Shown here: one piece after another, positions 1-38,514 of the stretch
Position numbering within the stretch: the stretch's first letter is position 1
How the letters are laid out: each line of letters starts with the position of its first letter
DNA from: Rhizomys pruinosus
Taxonomy: Eukaryota > Chordata > Mammalia > Rodentia > Spalacidae
Assembly: GCA_009823505.1 (NCBI GenBank)
Contig: VZQC01011941.1
Coordinates: 2,017,710 to 2,081,709 of the forward strand
DNA length: 64,000 nt
Direction: 5' to 3'
Position numbers and translations under genes: made by a program
The notes under the pieces: generated by a model
The model's input: the letters and a program-made list of their open reading frames with translations, nothing else
Told to the model about the DNA's origin: nothing
The model's database searches: none

Positions 1-80
1 CCATGTGGGTTTTAGGAATAGAACCTGAGTCCTCTGCAAGAGCAGCCAGTGCTGTTAACTACTGAGCCATCTCTCCCACC
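1..80 (-). mobile_element. B2 SINE fragment
   Basis: Reads as the reverse complement of the B2 5' (tRNA-derived) head, ending ccatctctccc. It runs off the window start. Confidence 0.8.
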
Positions 81-84
81 CCAG

Positions 85-197
85 TTTTTGGTCTGTTTGA
101 GATATGGACTCCCTGTAGCACCTGTTGGTCTGGAACTCTGTGTAGACCAGTCTGGCCTGGAACTCACTAAGATCTGCCTCTCAAGTGCATGTCCCCC
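85..197 (-). mobile_element. B1 SINE
   Basis: Reverse complement of B1 (gtagaccagtctggcctgg, then a Pol III B-box-like region). 5'-truncated. Confidence 0.8.
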
Positions 198-249
198 AAA
201 TCTTATTTTGATTTTTGTTTTCATTATATCCCTTCTCTCCCTCTCCCTG

Positions 250-412
250 TGTGTGTGATTAAGTGTTATACATCATTCTGCAGAATGTATGGTAGTCAGA
301 GGACACTTGTAGGAATCGGATCTCTCCTACCCTGAAGGGCCTGGGAATCAAACTCAGGTAGTCAGGCTTGGCAGCAAGTACTTCTTCCCACTGACTGATC
401 TTGCCAATCATA
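250..412 (-). mobile_element. B3-type SINE
   Basis: Shows the B3 signature reversed: gtcagaggacacttgtagg ... caaactcaggtagtcaggc ... ccactgactgatcttgcc. Confidence 0.65.
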
Positions 413-637
413 AAATCTTGATTCTGTCCATACCTAACTCTGCCTGGATGGAGACTTCTAGATTAAAACCTAGTTTTCCTCTGAATTTTCAAGGCGTTGT
501 ACTGTGTCGTAGCCGTCAGAGCTGTGATTAGAGGAGTGTGCTCATCTCTAGCTCCACATTGTATATTTGAACTTTTTTTCTTCCTAGAAACCTGGAGTCT
601 TATGTTGGTTCTGGTATTTTTGTTTGTTTTGTTTGTC

Positions 638-775
638 TTTTCGAGACAGGGTCTCCCTGTAGCTCCTGCTGTCCTGGAACCCACTTTGTAGACCAGGCTG
701 GCCTTGAACTCAGAAAGATCTGCCTGTCTCTGCCTCCCAAGTGTTGGATTAAAGGCGTGTGCCACCATGCCTGGC
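638..775 (-). mobile_element. B1 SINE
   Basis: Near-complete reverse B1: gagacagggtctccctgtag, accaggctggccttgaactc, then ggcgtgtgccaccatgcctggc at the head. Confidence 0.9.
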
Positions 776-1040
776 TTTTGTGTTGGTTTTGAAGGTTCAT
801 AGTGGTATGGTTAGTGTGGGTCATTTTTAATTTCTTGTACTAGTCACTCAGTAGGCTCTTACAAATCTGCAGTCATATGTCCTTCCAGTCTGGAAATTTT
901 TCCCATGTTATTTCTTTGATAATTTTCTCTCAGCATTTCTTTCTGTTTAGAATGTCCTTTGATTGTATTTACAGTTGCTTTTCTTTCCCTTTCTCCATTG
1001 TCTATGTCTATTCTAGATTCCTTTTCTTTTTTGGGGGGGT

Positions 1041-1152
1041 TCTTTTTGAGATGGTCTCCCTTAGTCCCAGCTGGTTTGGAACTCACTATGTAGACCAGGT
1101 TGGCCTTGAACTCACAGAGATCCACCTGCCTCAGCCTCCCAAGTGCTGGGAT
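1041..1152 (-). mobile_element. B1 SINE, truncated
   Basis: Reverse B1 from gagatggtctccc to aagtgctgggat; the last 20-25 bp of the head are missing. Confidence 0.85.
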
Positions 1153-1180
1153 CCTTTCATCTTTAAAAAAAAATTTTTAT

Positions 1181-1310
1181 CGCCGGGCATGGTGGTGCAT
1201 GCCTTTTAATCCTAGCACTCGGGAGGCAGAGGCAGGTGGATCTTTGTGAGTTCAAGGCCAGCCTGGTCTACAGAGTTCCAGGACAGCTGGGGCTACAGGG
1301 AGACCCTGTN
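1181..1310 (+). mobile_element. B1 SINE interrupted by an assembly N
   Basis: Forward B1 from gccgggcatggtggtgcatg to gagaccctgt, where a single N at 1310 breaks it. The expected A-rich tail is absent, so the N hides a join or an unresolved gap. Confidence 0.9.
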
Positions 1311-1479
1311 CTGTTATAAATGACTATCATCCTTGAAGAATATGATTGATTAACTGCAGTATCTTTTGGGAATGAGTGAGAATTAGTAAGGAGCCTAATG
1401 AAAGAAACCACTAGAGGATATTTTTGAGAAGGAAAGGCATTGAATCCAGAAGGGAGAAATGAAATTCAAGAGGCTAAAT

Positions 1480-1484
1480 AAAAA

Positions 1485-1527
<43 letters not shown>

Positions 1528-1543
1528 CATATATATATATATT
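1480..1543. repeat. Poly(A) and (AT)n microsatellite
   Basis: A run of 13 A followed by about 50 bp of alternating AT/TA with short interruptions, abutting the tail of the reverse B2 that follows. Confidence 0.9.
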
Positions 1544-1743
1544 TTTATGCATATGAGTATATTGCCTACATGCATTAAGTGCACTGGCGTCCTTCAGTGC
1601 CCATGGAGGTCAGAAGAGGGTGTTGGATCTCCCTGGAACTTGAGTTATGGATGGTTGTTAGCTGCCATGTGCATACTAGGAATTGAACCCTGGTCTTCTC
1701 CAAGAGCAGCAAGTGCTCTTAACTGTGAACCATCTCTCCAGCC
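1541..1743 (-). mobile_element. B2 SINE
   Basis: Full-length reverse B2: ggaggtcagaagagggtgtt, gctgccatgtgcatactagg, then gaaccatctctccagcc at its 5' end. Confidence 0.9.
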
Positions 1744-2639
1744 ACTCCTTTCATCTTTGATTATTTTTGTTGATTTTTGTAAAAATACTTTCTTTGATGT
1801 GTATTGGATTTCAACTCAAATTTCCCATATTATTAATTATAAATAGATGGGGCTTTTTTTGTTTGTCTGCTTTGGATTTTTCCAGCAACTTCATCTAGTT
1901 CTCCAGGTTTGTCTTTGATAGTAATGAGTTTTCATTTCTTTTCCCTGTGTATTTTTGCTTTCTATTTTTGATGCTAACACTCTGCTGATGTAACCTGGGG
2001 TTTCCTGCCCGTCCATTCATCTTTTGGGCCTGAGATACTAAACCTGGGAATGGAGCTCATCTCTCGTTGGGCCTCTCAGTTCCTTGGTTGAGCTGGGAGC
2101 CAGCACTTTTGGTAACGGGCTGTCACCTATCTCCATCAGTGTTATTTTTCTCTGGAGAGGCTCCATTTCTTCAGAGACATTTCTTCTAGAACCAGTCTCC
2201 CACCCAAGGGATAAAGACTTGACTGCTGGGATGCAGAGAGCTGGACAGGGAGCAGGCTCGCAGCTCCCAGTGTGAAATGCACACCGCTTCCTTAGTGCCC
2301 TGTCATCCTGTCGGCTGTGCCTGGAGTCCTTACATCCAAGGTCCCTTGTTCATTCCTGGGAACTGCTGTAACCCACAGATGGAAGCCTAGAGCCTGCTCC
2401 TTACATAAACTCTTAACAGTTGTCCTTGTTTCCTGCACAGTCATCTTCTTCCACAGCTACAGAAACTGTGATCTCATTTCTGAGCCTCTCTAGGCTTGTT
2501 AGTTCTCCACCCAAAAGTACTGCTGGGCATCTCCTTTCACACCCAGCTAAAGCTGCCCTTCCGGCTGCCCACTTTCTTCACACCGGCCTAGGCCTGGTCT
2601 ACCAGAGATGGCCTTTACACTCAACTCTTCTTACAGATT
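1744..2639. other. Intronic sequence without recognised features
   Basis: Non-repetitive Polr3a intron sequence. Short open frames here show no family resemblance and no splice support. Confidence 0.6.
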
Positions 2640-2725
2640 TTGTCTTGTGCTGGGGGATTCAAGCCAGGTCTCACGTAGTAAGGATGCTCTCTACACTGAG
2701 CTACACCCCTACCCCTACATTTCCT
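2640..2725 (-). mobile_element. ID/B4-type SINE fragment
   Basis: Reverse of an ID-like tRNA-derived head: gtgctgggggattcaagcc ... ctctacactgagctaca. Confidence 0.55.
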
Positions 2726-3044
2726 TCTTTTCTCAAATCCTTTAGAGAGATTTCTGAGAAGAGGAGGCAGTCAGGCTTCTTCTGTGTGTCACTTTCCACA
2801 CCTCACATCTTAGGCCATGCTTTCTAGTTCTTCATTGCTTTGCTTTACTTAATAATTAGGAGCATTATTGTGTTCCCCATGGGCCCATAGGTCTCAGAGA
2901 AGAATCAGTGAATCTTGGCCATTTTACCTAAATCCCTAGTGACTGAACCAAGAAGCCTTTATTTAATTGAATTACGAATTGAATTTTGAAAAATTCTGGG
3001 AAGATCTGAGCTTTGTATAGTTAACTTCTATAGTTAACTTCCTA

Positions 3045-3150
3045 GTTGGGGGAGTGTGGCTCAGTACTGGATCATTTGCTTTGGCTCAGAAATAGAGGAT
3101 TTGCTTATCCTGTGCAAGGCCCCTAGTTAAGTCCTTAGCACACCAAAAAG
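3045..3150 (+). mobile_element. ID/B4-type SINE, diverged
   Basis: Forward ID-like sequence: ggggagtgtggctcagta ... tgtgcaaggcccctagttaa ... cttagcacaccaaaa. Confidence 0.5.
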
Positions 3151-3259
3151 GGAGAGAGAGGGAGACTCCCTGCAGCGACCTCTTCTGGGGTCTTATTGCC
3201 AGTTTCAGTTACTACAGGTGCCTGGGGTGTTGGAAAGGATGAGTTAGTACATACAGCAT

Positions 3260-3298
<39 letters not shown>

Positions 3299-3313
3299 TT
3301 TTTTTTTTTTTTA
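3260..3313. repeat. (ATTT)n and poly(T) tract between direct repeats
   Basis: About ten ATTT units run into a T stretch. The tract is flanked by a near-identical 19-bp direct repeat (ttagtacatacag-c/t-attta at 3244-3262 and 3311-3329), so it looks like a tail-only retro-insertion in - orientation. Confidence 0.8.
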
Positions 3314-3585
3314 GTACATACAGTATTTAAAAGAGAGACTTTTTTCACAAGCTTTTACAGCATATTGCTGTAATTGTTCTAGCCTATCATTTATATTTTA
3401 TTGTGTCTGTTATAATCAAACCATCTCCTGGGTGAACAGGAAGACACAGTTCCTGTGGGGTTTACTGGCACTGCAGGGTCAGGCAGCTGTCTACAGGGTG
3501 GGTAGCATACCCTACATGGGGTAGTATAAACTCTACCTGACAGCTTGGCCAGTAACTTCACTTCTTCTTGCTCTACCTGCCACAG

Positions 3586-31079
<27,494 letters not shown>

Positions 31080-31560
31080 TTCAAGGCAAGAGGGCACCGG
31101 TCCTGATCCTGACTGCTTGTCCTGTTTGCTGCTAGATTGAGGAACTTTGTGCCCCTGGGACAGAAGGCTGGGTGCTCCCACCTGTGCCCGTGGTCAGCCA
31201 AGGACCCTGGCATCTCCAGGAGTAGCTCCTCAGATGGAGAACTGGGGTGCTACATGTTTCCTGTGGTAGCTTAGCACTGCCAGCCCACCCTACCTCCAGG
31301 ACTTGAGGCCCCACCCAGGGGTCTTTGCCCATCCAACATCACTGTTTCCCTGCATAGGCCCACAGAGGCCAGGACAACCCTGGCTTCCCACTCCTCACTT
31401 GTGCTGGACTCTTCTCCACAGACATACTCATGTAAATATATTACTGTTATTTATTTGATCCTTTGAGAGAGTTGTGGGTTTTCTTGTTTTATTTTACTTC
31501 TGAAACTAAGAAGCTTTGGAAACCAAGAAAGCCAGCCTCAAAGCAGTACTGGGAAAACTG
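31080..31560 (+). other. Polr3a: Polr3a 3' untranslated region (end not defined)
   Basis: Unique sequence follows the stop codon up to the 34-bp minisatellite. It holds AT-rich elements (tgtaaatatatta, tgttatttattt) at about 31,430-31,460, but I find no AATAAA or ATTAAA, so the poly(A) site cannot be assigned. Confidence 0.6.
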
Positions 31561-31576
31561 GTGAAGGGAATGAACA

Positions 31577-32064
31577 GACTAGACTTGGTAGATGCTGCAC
31601 CTGGAGACCTGAGCAGACTAGGTAGATGCTGCACCTGGAGAGCTGAGCAGAGTAGGTAGATGCTGCACCTGGACAGCTGAGAAGACTAGGTAGATGCTGC
31701 ACCTGGCTGAGCAGACTTGGTAGATGCTGCACCTGGACAGCTGAGAAGACTCGGTAGATGCACCTGGACAGCTCAGCAAACTCGCTAGATGCTGCACCTG
31801 GACAGTTCAGCAGACTCGCTAGATGCTTCACCTGGACAGCTCGACTCGCTAGATGCTGCACCTGGACAGCTCAGCAGACTCACTAGATGCTGCACCTGGA
31901 CAGTTCAGCAGACTTGCTAGATGCTGCACCTGGACAGCTCAGCAAACTCGCTAGATGCTGCACCTGGACAACTCAGCAGACTCGCTAGATGCTGCACCTG
32001 GACAGTTCAGCAGACTTGGTAGATGTTGCACCTGGAGAGCTGAGCAGAATTGGTAGATGCTGCA
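31577..32064. repeat. 34-bp minisatellite, left part
   Basis: Units read ctagatgctgcacctggaca then gctcagcagactcg, with some shorter copies; about 14 copies. The array stops at gatgctgca (ends 32064), where the LTR element starts, and resumes at 34028. Confidence 0.93.
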
Positions 32065-32458
32065 TGTTCTAGTTTGTCTTCCATTGCTGTGACAAATCAC
32101 TCTGACTGATACCAACTTGGGGAGAAAAGTGTTTATTCAGCTTACATCTCCTGGGTCACAGTTCATCACTTAGGGAGCCCAAGGCAGGAACTCAGGGCAG
32201 GAACCTGGAGGCAGGAGCTGAAGCACAGGCTATGGAGTGCTTGCTCCCCTGGCCCGTACCCAGCCTACCTTCTTATACGGTACACAAAAACCTGCCCAGG
32301 GTGGCACCACTCATTGTGGACTGGGCCCTCCCACACTGCTCGACAATCAAAACAATACTCCACAGACGTGGCCACAGGCCAATTTAATGGGGCCAATTCC
32401 CCAATTGAGGCTCCCTCAACCCAGGTGTGTCAAGTTGACACTAAAGCTATCCAGCACA
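32065..32458 (-). repeat. 3' LTR of the MaLR-like element
   Basis: Left on the + strand and therefore 3' in element orientation. It lacks a 14-bp piece present in its partner (the partner reads gaatgctgtttactggc) and keeps 5 bp (cacag) that the partner lacks. Confidence 0.88.
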
Positions 32459-33625
32459 ATTGACCCCTTGTCAACTTGACACACAAAACACATCACTATT
32501 AAACCACCACCTTTCCAGTTCTTATCCCCAAAGTATGATGTTAACATTAATCACAACCTAAGACAGTACAACCTTAAAAGCCCCACAGTCCTTAAAATGT
32601 CCAAACACTTAAAAGTTCACAGTCTATTAAAAGTCTCTTAACTGTGGGCTGCTGTAAAATCCAAAACAAGTACTGTCTTATTTCAAAGGGAAGAATCAGG
32701 CACTCTCAAACAAAACCTAAGTCCAGCAAAGTAGCTCAAGGCTGGACACCTGGGATTCACTCACGATCTTCTGGGCTCCAAAGGGTTTCGGCAGCTCCCC
32801 CTCTCCGACTCTGCCGTCCGTGGCACACTCATCTCGCAGGCCCAGGCCGACTCCATTCTACACCTACCGCTGCTCTTGGTGGTCGTCCCAGGGTACCGGC
32901 ATCTCCAAAAAGCTGGGGTCGCTACTGAAACTGAGGCAGCACCTTCACCAATGGTCTCTTCTGACCTCTCCTGGTGCAAAGCCTCAGCTTCGCTCCATGA
33001 CCCCTGCAATCCTGGGGTCTTCACTGCAACCGAGGTGCACTTCCACCAATGGTCTTTCCTGACCTCTCACAGTGCCAAGCCTCGGCTGCTCTCTGTGACC
33101 CCCTCAAATTTCAACACCAGAACCATATAGGAGACTCTTACATACTACCAAGTCCTGCTTCTGGCTTGAGATGGAGGTTCAGGCGCCTTCTGGATCACAG
33201 CTTCTGTGTGCTGACCCTGAAGAAATTCTTCCCAGAAGATTTCACCACAGTGATGCTGGTCTCTTGTTACTTACAGCTGATTTTTCAGCTCCAGTTAGCC
33301 AGCATCATTTGTCCCAGTAAAACAAAGGATTCATTTCAGGTTCTGGTCCCTTGTTACTTACAGCTGATTTTTCAGCCCCAGCTGAAAGAACCCACAGATT
33401 AAACAGTCCTGATTATCTCTGCTTCCCTTTGAAACTAGAAACTTCACAAGCCAGGCCTCTATCATCTACAACTCTCTCAGCAAAACTGTTCCAAGTTCCA
33501 CAGCAACAATCTTTAGGCATTCAGTGATTTTTCTAGCCCAAAGTTCCAAATGCTTCCACAATCCTTCCCCAAAACACCAAGGTCAAGTCTGTCACAGCAA
33601 TAGCCCACTCTCTGGTACCAATTTC

Positions 33626-34027
33626 TGTTCTAGTTTGTCTTCCATTGCTGTGACAAAACACTCTGACCGACACCAACTTGGGGAGGAAAGGGTTTATTCA
33701 GCTTACATCTCCTGGGTTCATCACTTAGGGAGCCCAAGGCAGGAACTTAGGGCAGGAACCTGGAGGCAGGAGCTGAAGCACAGGCCATGGAGGAATGCTG
33801 TTTACTGGCTTGCTCCCCTGGCCCATATCCAGCCTGCCTTCTTATACAGTACACAAAAACCTGCCCAGGGTGGCACCACTCATTGTGGACTGGGCCCTCC
33901 CACACTGCTGGACAATCAGGACAATACTCCACAGATGTGGCCACAGGCCAATCCAATGGAGCCAATTCCCCAATTGAGGCTCCCTCAACCCAGGTGTGTC
34001 AAGTTGACACTAAAGCTATCCAGCACA
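33626..34027 (-). repeat. 5' LTR of the MaLR-like element
   Basis: Right-hand terminal repeat, adjoining the putative primer-binding site on its left. It ends gctatccagcaca directly before the CTGCA duplication. Confidence 0.88.
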
Positions 34028-34216
34028 CTGCACCTGGAGAGCTGAGCAGACTTGGTAGATGCTGCACCTGGAGAGCTGAGCAGACTTGGTAGATGCTGCA
34101 CCTGGACAGCTGAGCAGACTTGGTAGATGCTGCACCTGGACAGCTGAGCAGACTTGGTAGATGCTGCACCTGGACAGCTCAGCAGAATCGGTACATGCTG
34201 CACCTGGACAGCTCAG
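34028..34216. repeat. 34-bp minisatellite, right part
   Basis: About six further units of the array at 31577-32064, continuing after the LTR insertion. Confidence 0.92.
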
Positions 34217-34303
34217 CTGTCAGTGCTGGAGCTTTTTGCTCTTCCAAACAGAGTGGGAGGAACGCGCCTCAAAGGACAAAAAGAATCTCTAAGTTTTAAA
34301 ACA

Positions 34304-34460
34304 CAGGGCTGGCAAGATGGCCTAGCCTGGAAATGGGCTTGCAACAAAAACCTGACAAGTTGAGTTAAGTTCTTGGACCCCATGGCAGAAGGAGAAAACT
34401 GATTTCCACATGATGTCCTCTGACTTCTACAAGCATAGGTGGCATACATGCCCTCATCAT
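34304..34460 (+). mobile_element. B3-type SINE
   Basis: Forward: cagggctggcaagatggcct ... gttcttggaccccatggcag ... gatgtcctctgacttctaca. Confidence 0.65.
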
Positions 34461-34462
34461 GC

Positions 34463-34575
34463 ACACCTTTAATCCGTACAAGAAGGGGTTGAAAGCAGGA
34501 GACCCAGGAGTTCATGATCATCCTCAGTTACATAGTATGAATCCAGCATAGGCCATAGGAGACACTGTCTTAAAA
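34463..34575 (+). mobile_element. B1 SINE, diverged
   Basis: Forward: cacctttaatccgtacaaga ... cctcagttacatagtatgaa ... ggagacactgtcttaaaa. Confidence 0.55.
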
Positions 34576-34579
34576 ATAA

Positions 34580-34628
34580 TTACATACGTGTGTGTGTGTA
34601 TTATATACGTACATCTACACACACACAC
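34580..34628. repeat. (TG)n/(CA)n low-complexity tract
   Basis: Short tgtgtgtgtg and acacacacac runs around tatatacgtacat, able to form a small cruciform. Confidence 0.8.
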
Positions 34629-34775
34629 AATGTGTGGTGATACATACCTGTAATCTCACCATACTTGCATCAGAGGCAGGAGGATTGCTAAAATTTCAAG
34701 TTCAGCCTGGCCATAGCTACTTCTAGGCCAGCCAGGGTTACATACTAAGACCCAGTCTCACAAACCAAACAAAAG
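34627..34775 (+). mobile_element. B1 SINE, diverged
   Basis: Forward: gtgtggtgatacatacctgt ... aagttcagcctggccatagc ... agacccagtctcacaaacc. Confidence 0.7.
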
Positions 34776-34881
34776 AATCAGAAAATAGCAAAAATACTCA
34801 ATACAAAGCTTGGAATTAAAACAAAAAAGTACTACAGTCTAGCATGTTGCCACAGGCCTATGATTCTACACTGTGAGGAAT

Positions 34882-35048
34882 GGAGTTCAAGGTCACCTTC
34901 ACCTACATAGGAAGCTTGTGAGGGATGGAGTTCAAGGTCACCCTCACTACATAAGTTTGTGAGGGACAGAGTTCAAGGTAACCCTCACTACAAAGGAAGT
35001 TTGAGGACAGGAGTTCAAGGTCACCCTCACTACATAGGAAGTTTGAGG
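34882..35048. repeat. 42-46-bp minisatellite, four copies
   Basis: Units of ggagttcaaggtcaccctca then ctacataggaagtttgagg, four copies with small indels. The motif looks like an expanded B1-derived piece (gttcaaggtcancct). Confidence 0.85.
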
Positions 35049-35559
35049 ATAGCCTAGGCTATATTTCACTTTGCAATGTAAAAAGAAAAAACAACGGAAA
35101 AATCTGTACATGGAAATGCAAGAGAGAAAATATTAGAAAGTGCCGCACTCTAAGAGCCCCAACTTCTGAATTGGGAAATCTAAAAGAAAACAACCAGAAA
35201 ATGCAGTGGAGGAGCGTGGGTTGTGTTGTGCGCCTTGGCCATGCCTAGAATCCCCACTGGGGAGGCAGAGGCAGGAAGATCTGGAGCTCGGGATCATGCT
35301 TGGATACATACGGTGTTTCAGGTCAACCTGGACTATATTGGACCCTGTGTCAGGAGAGAGGACGGGAGCACAGGTGGGCAGGTGAGAAGAGAGGAGGGAG
35401 AGGAAGGAAGAAAGAAGGGAACAGTGGGAAATAAATACTTGAAGACAAATTTCCGAAAGCAAAGAATATCAATTTAAAGGGCCCATCGTGGAGGCGTGGG
35501 GAAGGGTTCAGGGAGGGGGAAGATGGGGAGGTCACTGAGCTGGGAAGAGTGGAACTTTT
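35049..35559. other. Intergenic sequence
   Basis: A B1-like trace (gcctagaatccccactgggg ... gaggcaggaagatctgg) at 35,238-35,340, then purine-rich DNA (gagaggagggagaggaagg). No gene recognised. Confidence 0.45.
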
Positions 35560-35666
35560 TTTTTTTCCAGAGAGGGTCTCTGTAGCCCAGGCTAGCCTCA
35601 AACTCCTGAGTTCATCTTCCTCCCTTGTGCAGTGTTACAGGTGTGGACCATCACACTCGGCTCAAT
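35560..35666 (-). mobile_element. Old B1 SINE
   Basis: Reverse: agagagggtctctgtagccc ... ctagcctcaaactcctgagt ... tgttacaggtgtggaccatc. Confidence 0.65.
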
Positions 35667-36238
35667 TAGGCGAACCTGAAGGCAGGCCTGCTCTTGTGCC
35701 GAGTTTCAGTGTCCCTTATACTCCCTGGCAGTCCTGGGCAGGCTGAGAGCAAAGTTCTGCTGTGTGTCCTGAGAGAAGCTCAGCCCACACTGGCCATGCC
35801 CAGTTCTTCCCTACAAGGGTTGCTGGCATCCCTGTGATAGTCCTTCAGGCTCATGGGAACCAGTATTTACTTTTCTTGTTCTCACAGCTGATACTGTCCT
35901 TGAGTGAAAGGACTTGTGAGCATCCAGCCTTCATCATAAGGAAATGTCGTGACCCCGTTACAGACATGGCCGTGATCAGGGCAGATCTGTTCAGACAAGA
36001 CTGCCCTCTGAGCTGCATTGCAGAATGCCTGGAGCAGAGTTCAGCTGTTGTAGCCCGAAGTGACAACACCTAGGGATGGGAGGCCATTGTGAGGCTGGTT
36101 GCCACTGGCTGGACCCTGGTTATTTAAATTTAAATGCCTGGGGGGTGGGCAGAGGACTGAGATCTGTTGCAGCATCACCACCATCTGTAACTAGCTCCAA
36201 GGAATCCTTCCTTTCTGGCCTCTGCAGACACCTGCATG

Positions 36239-36256
36239 CCTGCGCGCGCGCGTGCA

Positions 36257-36295
<39 letters not shown>

Positions 36296-36298
36296 ACA
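36239..36298. repeat. (CG)n/(TG)n alternating purine-pyrimidine tract
   Basis: cctgcgcgcgcgcgtgcatg followed by about 16 TG units and tgcgcacac, an almost unbroken 58-bp alternation of the kind that can form Z-DNA. Confidence 0.92.
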
Positions 36299-36359
36299 CG
36301 AATCAAAATATAGCTTAACAAATTCAAATGCCTTAAGATGAAGTAGAAATTTCAAATTC

Positions 36360-36890
36360 TTTTTTTTTTTTTTTTTTGTTTATTGATGCTTTGTGCATTT
36401 CATACATTTTTTTCCAATTCAGTAGGCTTATTTCCCTTTCCCTCCCCCCCACCCCCACCCCATCCCAGATCATGCATTTCTGCCATAACTGTCCTGCATC
36501 TTTTCTCAGTTTTTTTTTTTTTTTTCATTTTTAGCTATAAGTGATAATCCATGAGTACAAGCATCCTTCATGCAAAACCTATCTGCAGGCTGTTGTGCCC
36601 AAACACCTACAGCCCCACCATCCAGTGGGGGGTGACAGGTTGTTTGTTCAATCAAGTTGATCAAATGAGTGTCCAGACTACATTGCTGTAGTTTCACCAT
36701 TCACCCCAATCGCAGCCCTTACATTCTACCACGCCCCCTCTTCCGCAGGTTGTTCCCTAGGCTTAGAAAAGGGGCGCAGGTGGATGAGAGGTAAAACAGT
36801 CCACTCTCTCTGGAGCTGTTGACTTGGACTCTGGTCAATTCTGGCTGTTTCCTTTCATGGGCTGACAGTTTGTCCAGGAATAACTTATTT
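36360..36890. mobile_element. LINE-3'-end-like repeat, copy 2
   Basis: Poly(T) then gcatttcatacatttttttc and stretches matching 14,090-14,560 in order (ccagactacattgctgtag, ttcaccattcacccca, gggcgcaggtggatgagag, tttcatgggctgacagtttg). Confidence 0.55.
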
Positions 36891-37424
36891 GAAGGGCTCG
36901 GTATCACCTGTAGCTGTGAATTCCATTTTGAACGTGACAAGTGAAGAGTGTCTCTAACATCCTGAGCAGTTCAGAGGAAGACTGACTGCTCCTCGAAGTT
37001 TCATGAGTTAGGGCTCCTTCCCCAGAGGCCCCAGGCTGGGCTTCTGGGGAAGCAGATTGACCTGACTTCATCTCTGGCCAGGGAAGCACAGTGTCTGTGA
37101 TGGTCTCTATCCAGTCTCACGAGAGGACCATGAGGTTGGCCTCAGAACCTGACATTTCCTGCTGGCCCAGTATTCCCAGTCAGAGACAGAGCTTGTTATA
37201 GGGACACCAGTGACCCAGCAGGGGTGGAGGAGCCTTGTAAGGTCAGATGGTGATACCCACTTTTATTGGGTCTTTGAACATTAGGAAGAGCAAGGTCCAT
37301 AGAAAGATTGCCCTCACTGTCCTGCTCCATCTCCCTAAGATGACACTGGAAGGGAGAATGGAAGGTCATGCTCAAGAGAAAGGGTTTGGCGGTGAGGCTT
37401 TGTAGGTAGGGAAGGTTTCTGTTT
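36891..37424. other. Intergenic sequence without recognised features
   Basis: Unique-looking; no coding or RNA gene recognised. Confidence 0.45.
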
Positions 37425-37562
37425 TGTGTTTTTCAGGCAGGGTCCCATGTTAGAAGCTGCTGTCTAACTGGCTAGGTAGCCAAGGATGACCTTGAACTTC
37501 TGATCATCCTGCTTCTACTCCCAAGGGCTGGGATTACAGGTGGGACCCTCTTGCCTGGTTGT
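37425..37562 (-). mobile_element. Old B1/7SL-derived SINE
   Basis: Reverse, diverged: ttcaggcagggtcccatgtt ... ccttgaacttctgatcatcc ... gctgggattacaggtggga. Confidence 0.6.
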
Positions 37563-37967
37563 TACAATGCTTGTGATTCAAACTATAGTTTTGTGTATTC
37601 TAGGCAATCACTGTGGCAGTTAGCTAAATCTAAAGCCTTGGTATGTTTTACTTTTATTTTGTTTTATTCTATGTGAGACAGAATCTCACTATGAAACCAT
37701 GCTGGTTTTAGTTACCAATCTTCCTGTCTTAGACTCCTGGGTATAGGAATGGAGCACCACAGTTGCACAGGGCATTTTTTCGTGCTGACTGGAGTCAGGT
37801 GCTCACCTGGGGAGTTTTTCCAGCTTCTTCCAACAGCTCACCACACATTTGCCAGTGACCTGAACTGTCTGTCTGCTGAGGATTCTTGTGACAATTTTCC
37901 TATGCGAGGCACGTGGCTCCTCTGCTCATCTCACCCTCACTAATCTCACTTCTTAGTCTGCCCCGTG

Positions 37968-38125
37968 GGGCTAGTTGTGGTGGCGCACACCTTTAATCCC
38001 AGCACTCTGGAGGCAGAGGCAGGCAGATATCTGTGAGTTCAAGAACAGCCTGGGCTACAAAGTGAGTTCCAGGATAGCTGGGGCTGCAGGGAGACCCTGT
38101 CTCAAAAGATTAAGAAAAAAAAAAG
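37968..38125 (+). mobile_element. B1 SINE
   Basis: Forward B1: ggggctagttgtggtggcgc ... gcctgggctacaaagtgagt ... gagaccctgtctcaaaaga plus A-rich tail. Confidence 0.92.
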
Positions 38126-38514
38126 AAAAAACAATGCACCCTGCGGCTCACCCTGGATATACCTGTGTGCTTCAGGTGACTGCTCTGTTCTCCGTCCCAT
38201 TCATCCCACTGGTCCTTATTTCTCCTAAGGGTGAGCAGGTGCACTCCAAGGAGGATAACCTTGGTTACTGTTAGAAAGTAAGGGTTCAGTCCCTGTAGAG
38301 TAGGGACTGAGAGGGTTCCCAGGGAGCAGAAATATCTCTGTTTTTTGAAAGAGGGAAGTGCTGGAGGACTAGCTGCGTGTCCCAGCTTGGCTTCTGGTGA
38401 ATAGGGAGAAAAGTTAGCAGGGAGTCAAGGCAGGATTTCCTGTTGTGGTCAATGAGTAGAAATTGGTGTCTCTAAAAATGGCTATTGGAGCGCAAACATA
38501 AAACCCTCGCTGGA

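Larger units (their letters stand above)
32065..34027 (-). mobile_element. Complete non-autonomous LTR retrotransposon, MaLR/ERVL-like
   Basis: Two terminal direct repeats (32065-32458, 394 bp; 33626-34027, 402 bp), each TG...CA, flank 1,167 bp of internal DNA without gag or pol coding. The 5-bp target duplication CTGCA (32060-32064 and 34028-34032) matches the class III ERV habit. On the - strand a primer-binding-site-like TGGTACCAGA sits 5 nt after the 5' LTR (33620 down to 33611); this fits a tRNA-Leu(UAA) 3' end, as expected of ERVL relatives. LTRs contain AATAAA (- strand, gctgaataaa) and a TATA-like box. The LTRs differ by about 18 substitutions over about 375 aligned bases plus two indels, by hand count. 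The name is inferred from these features. Confidence 0.85.

Noticed and set aside
32237..34092. Repeated frames (for example at 32,237 and 33,524) as paralogous genes
   Set aside because: They are the same LTR read twice; the element has no coding capacity.
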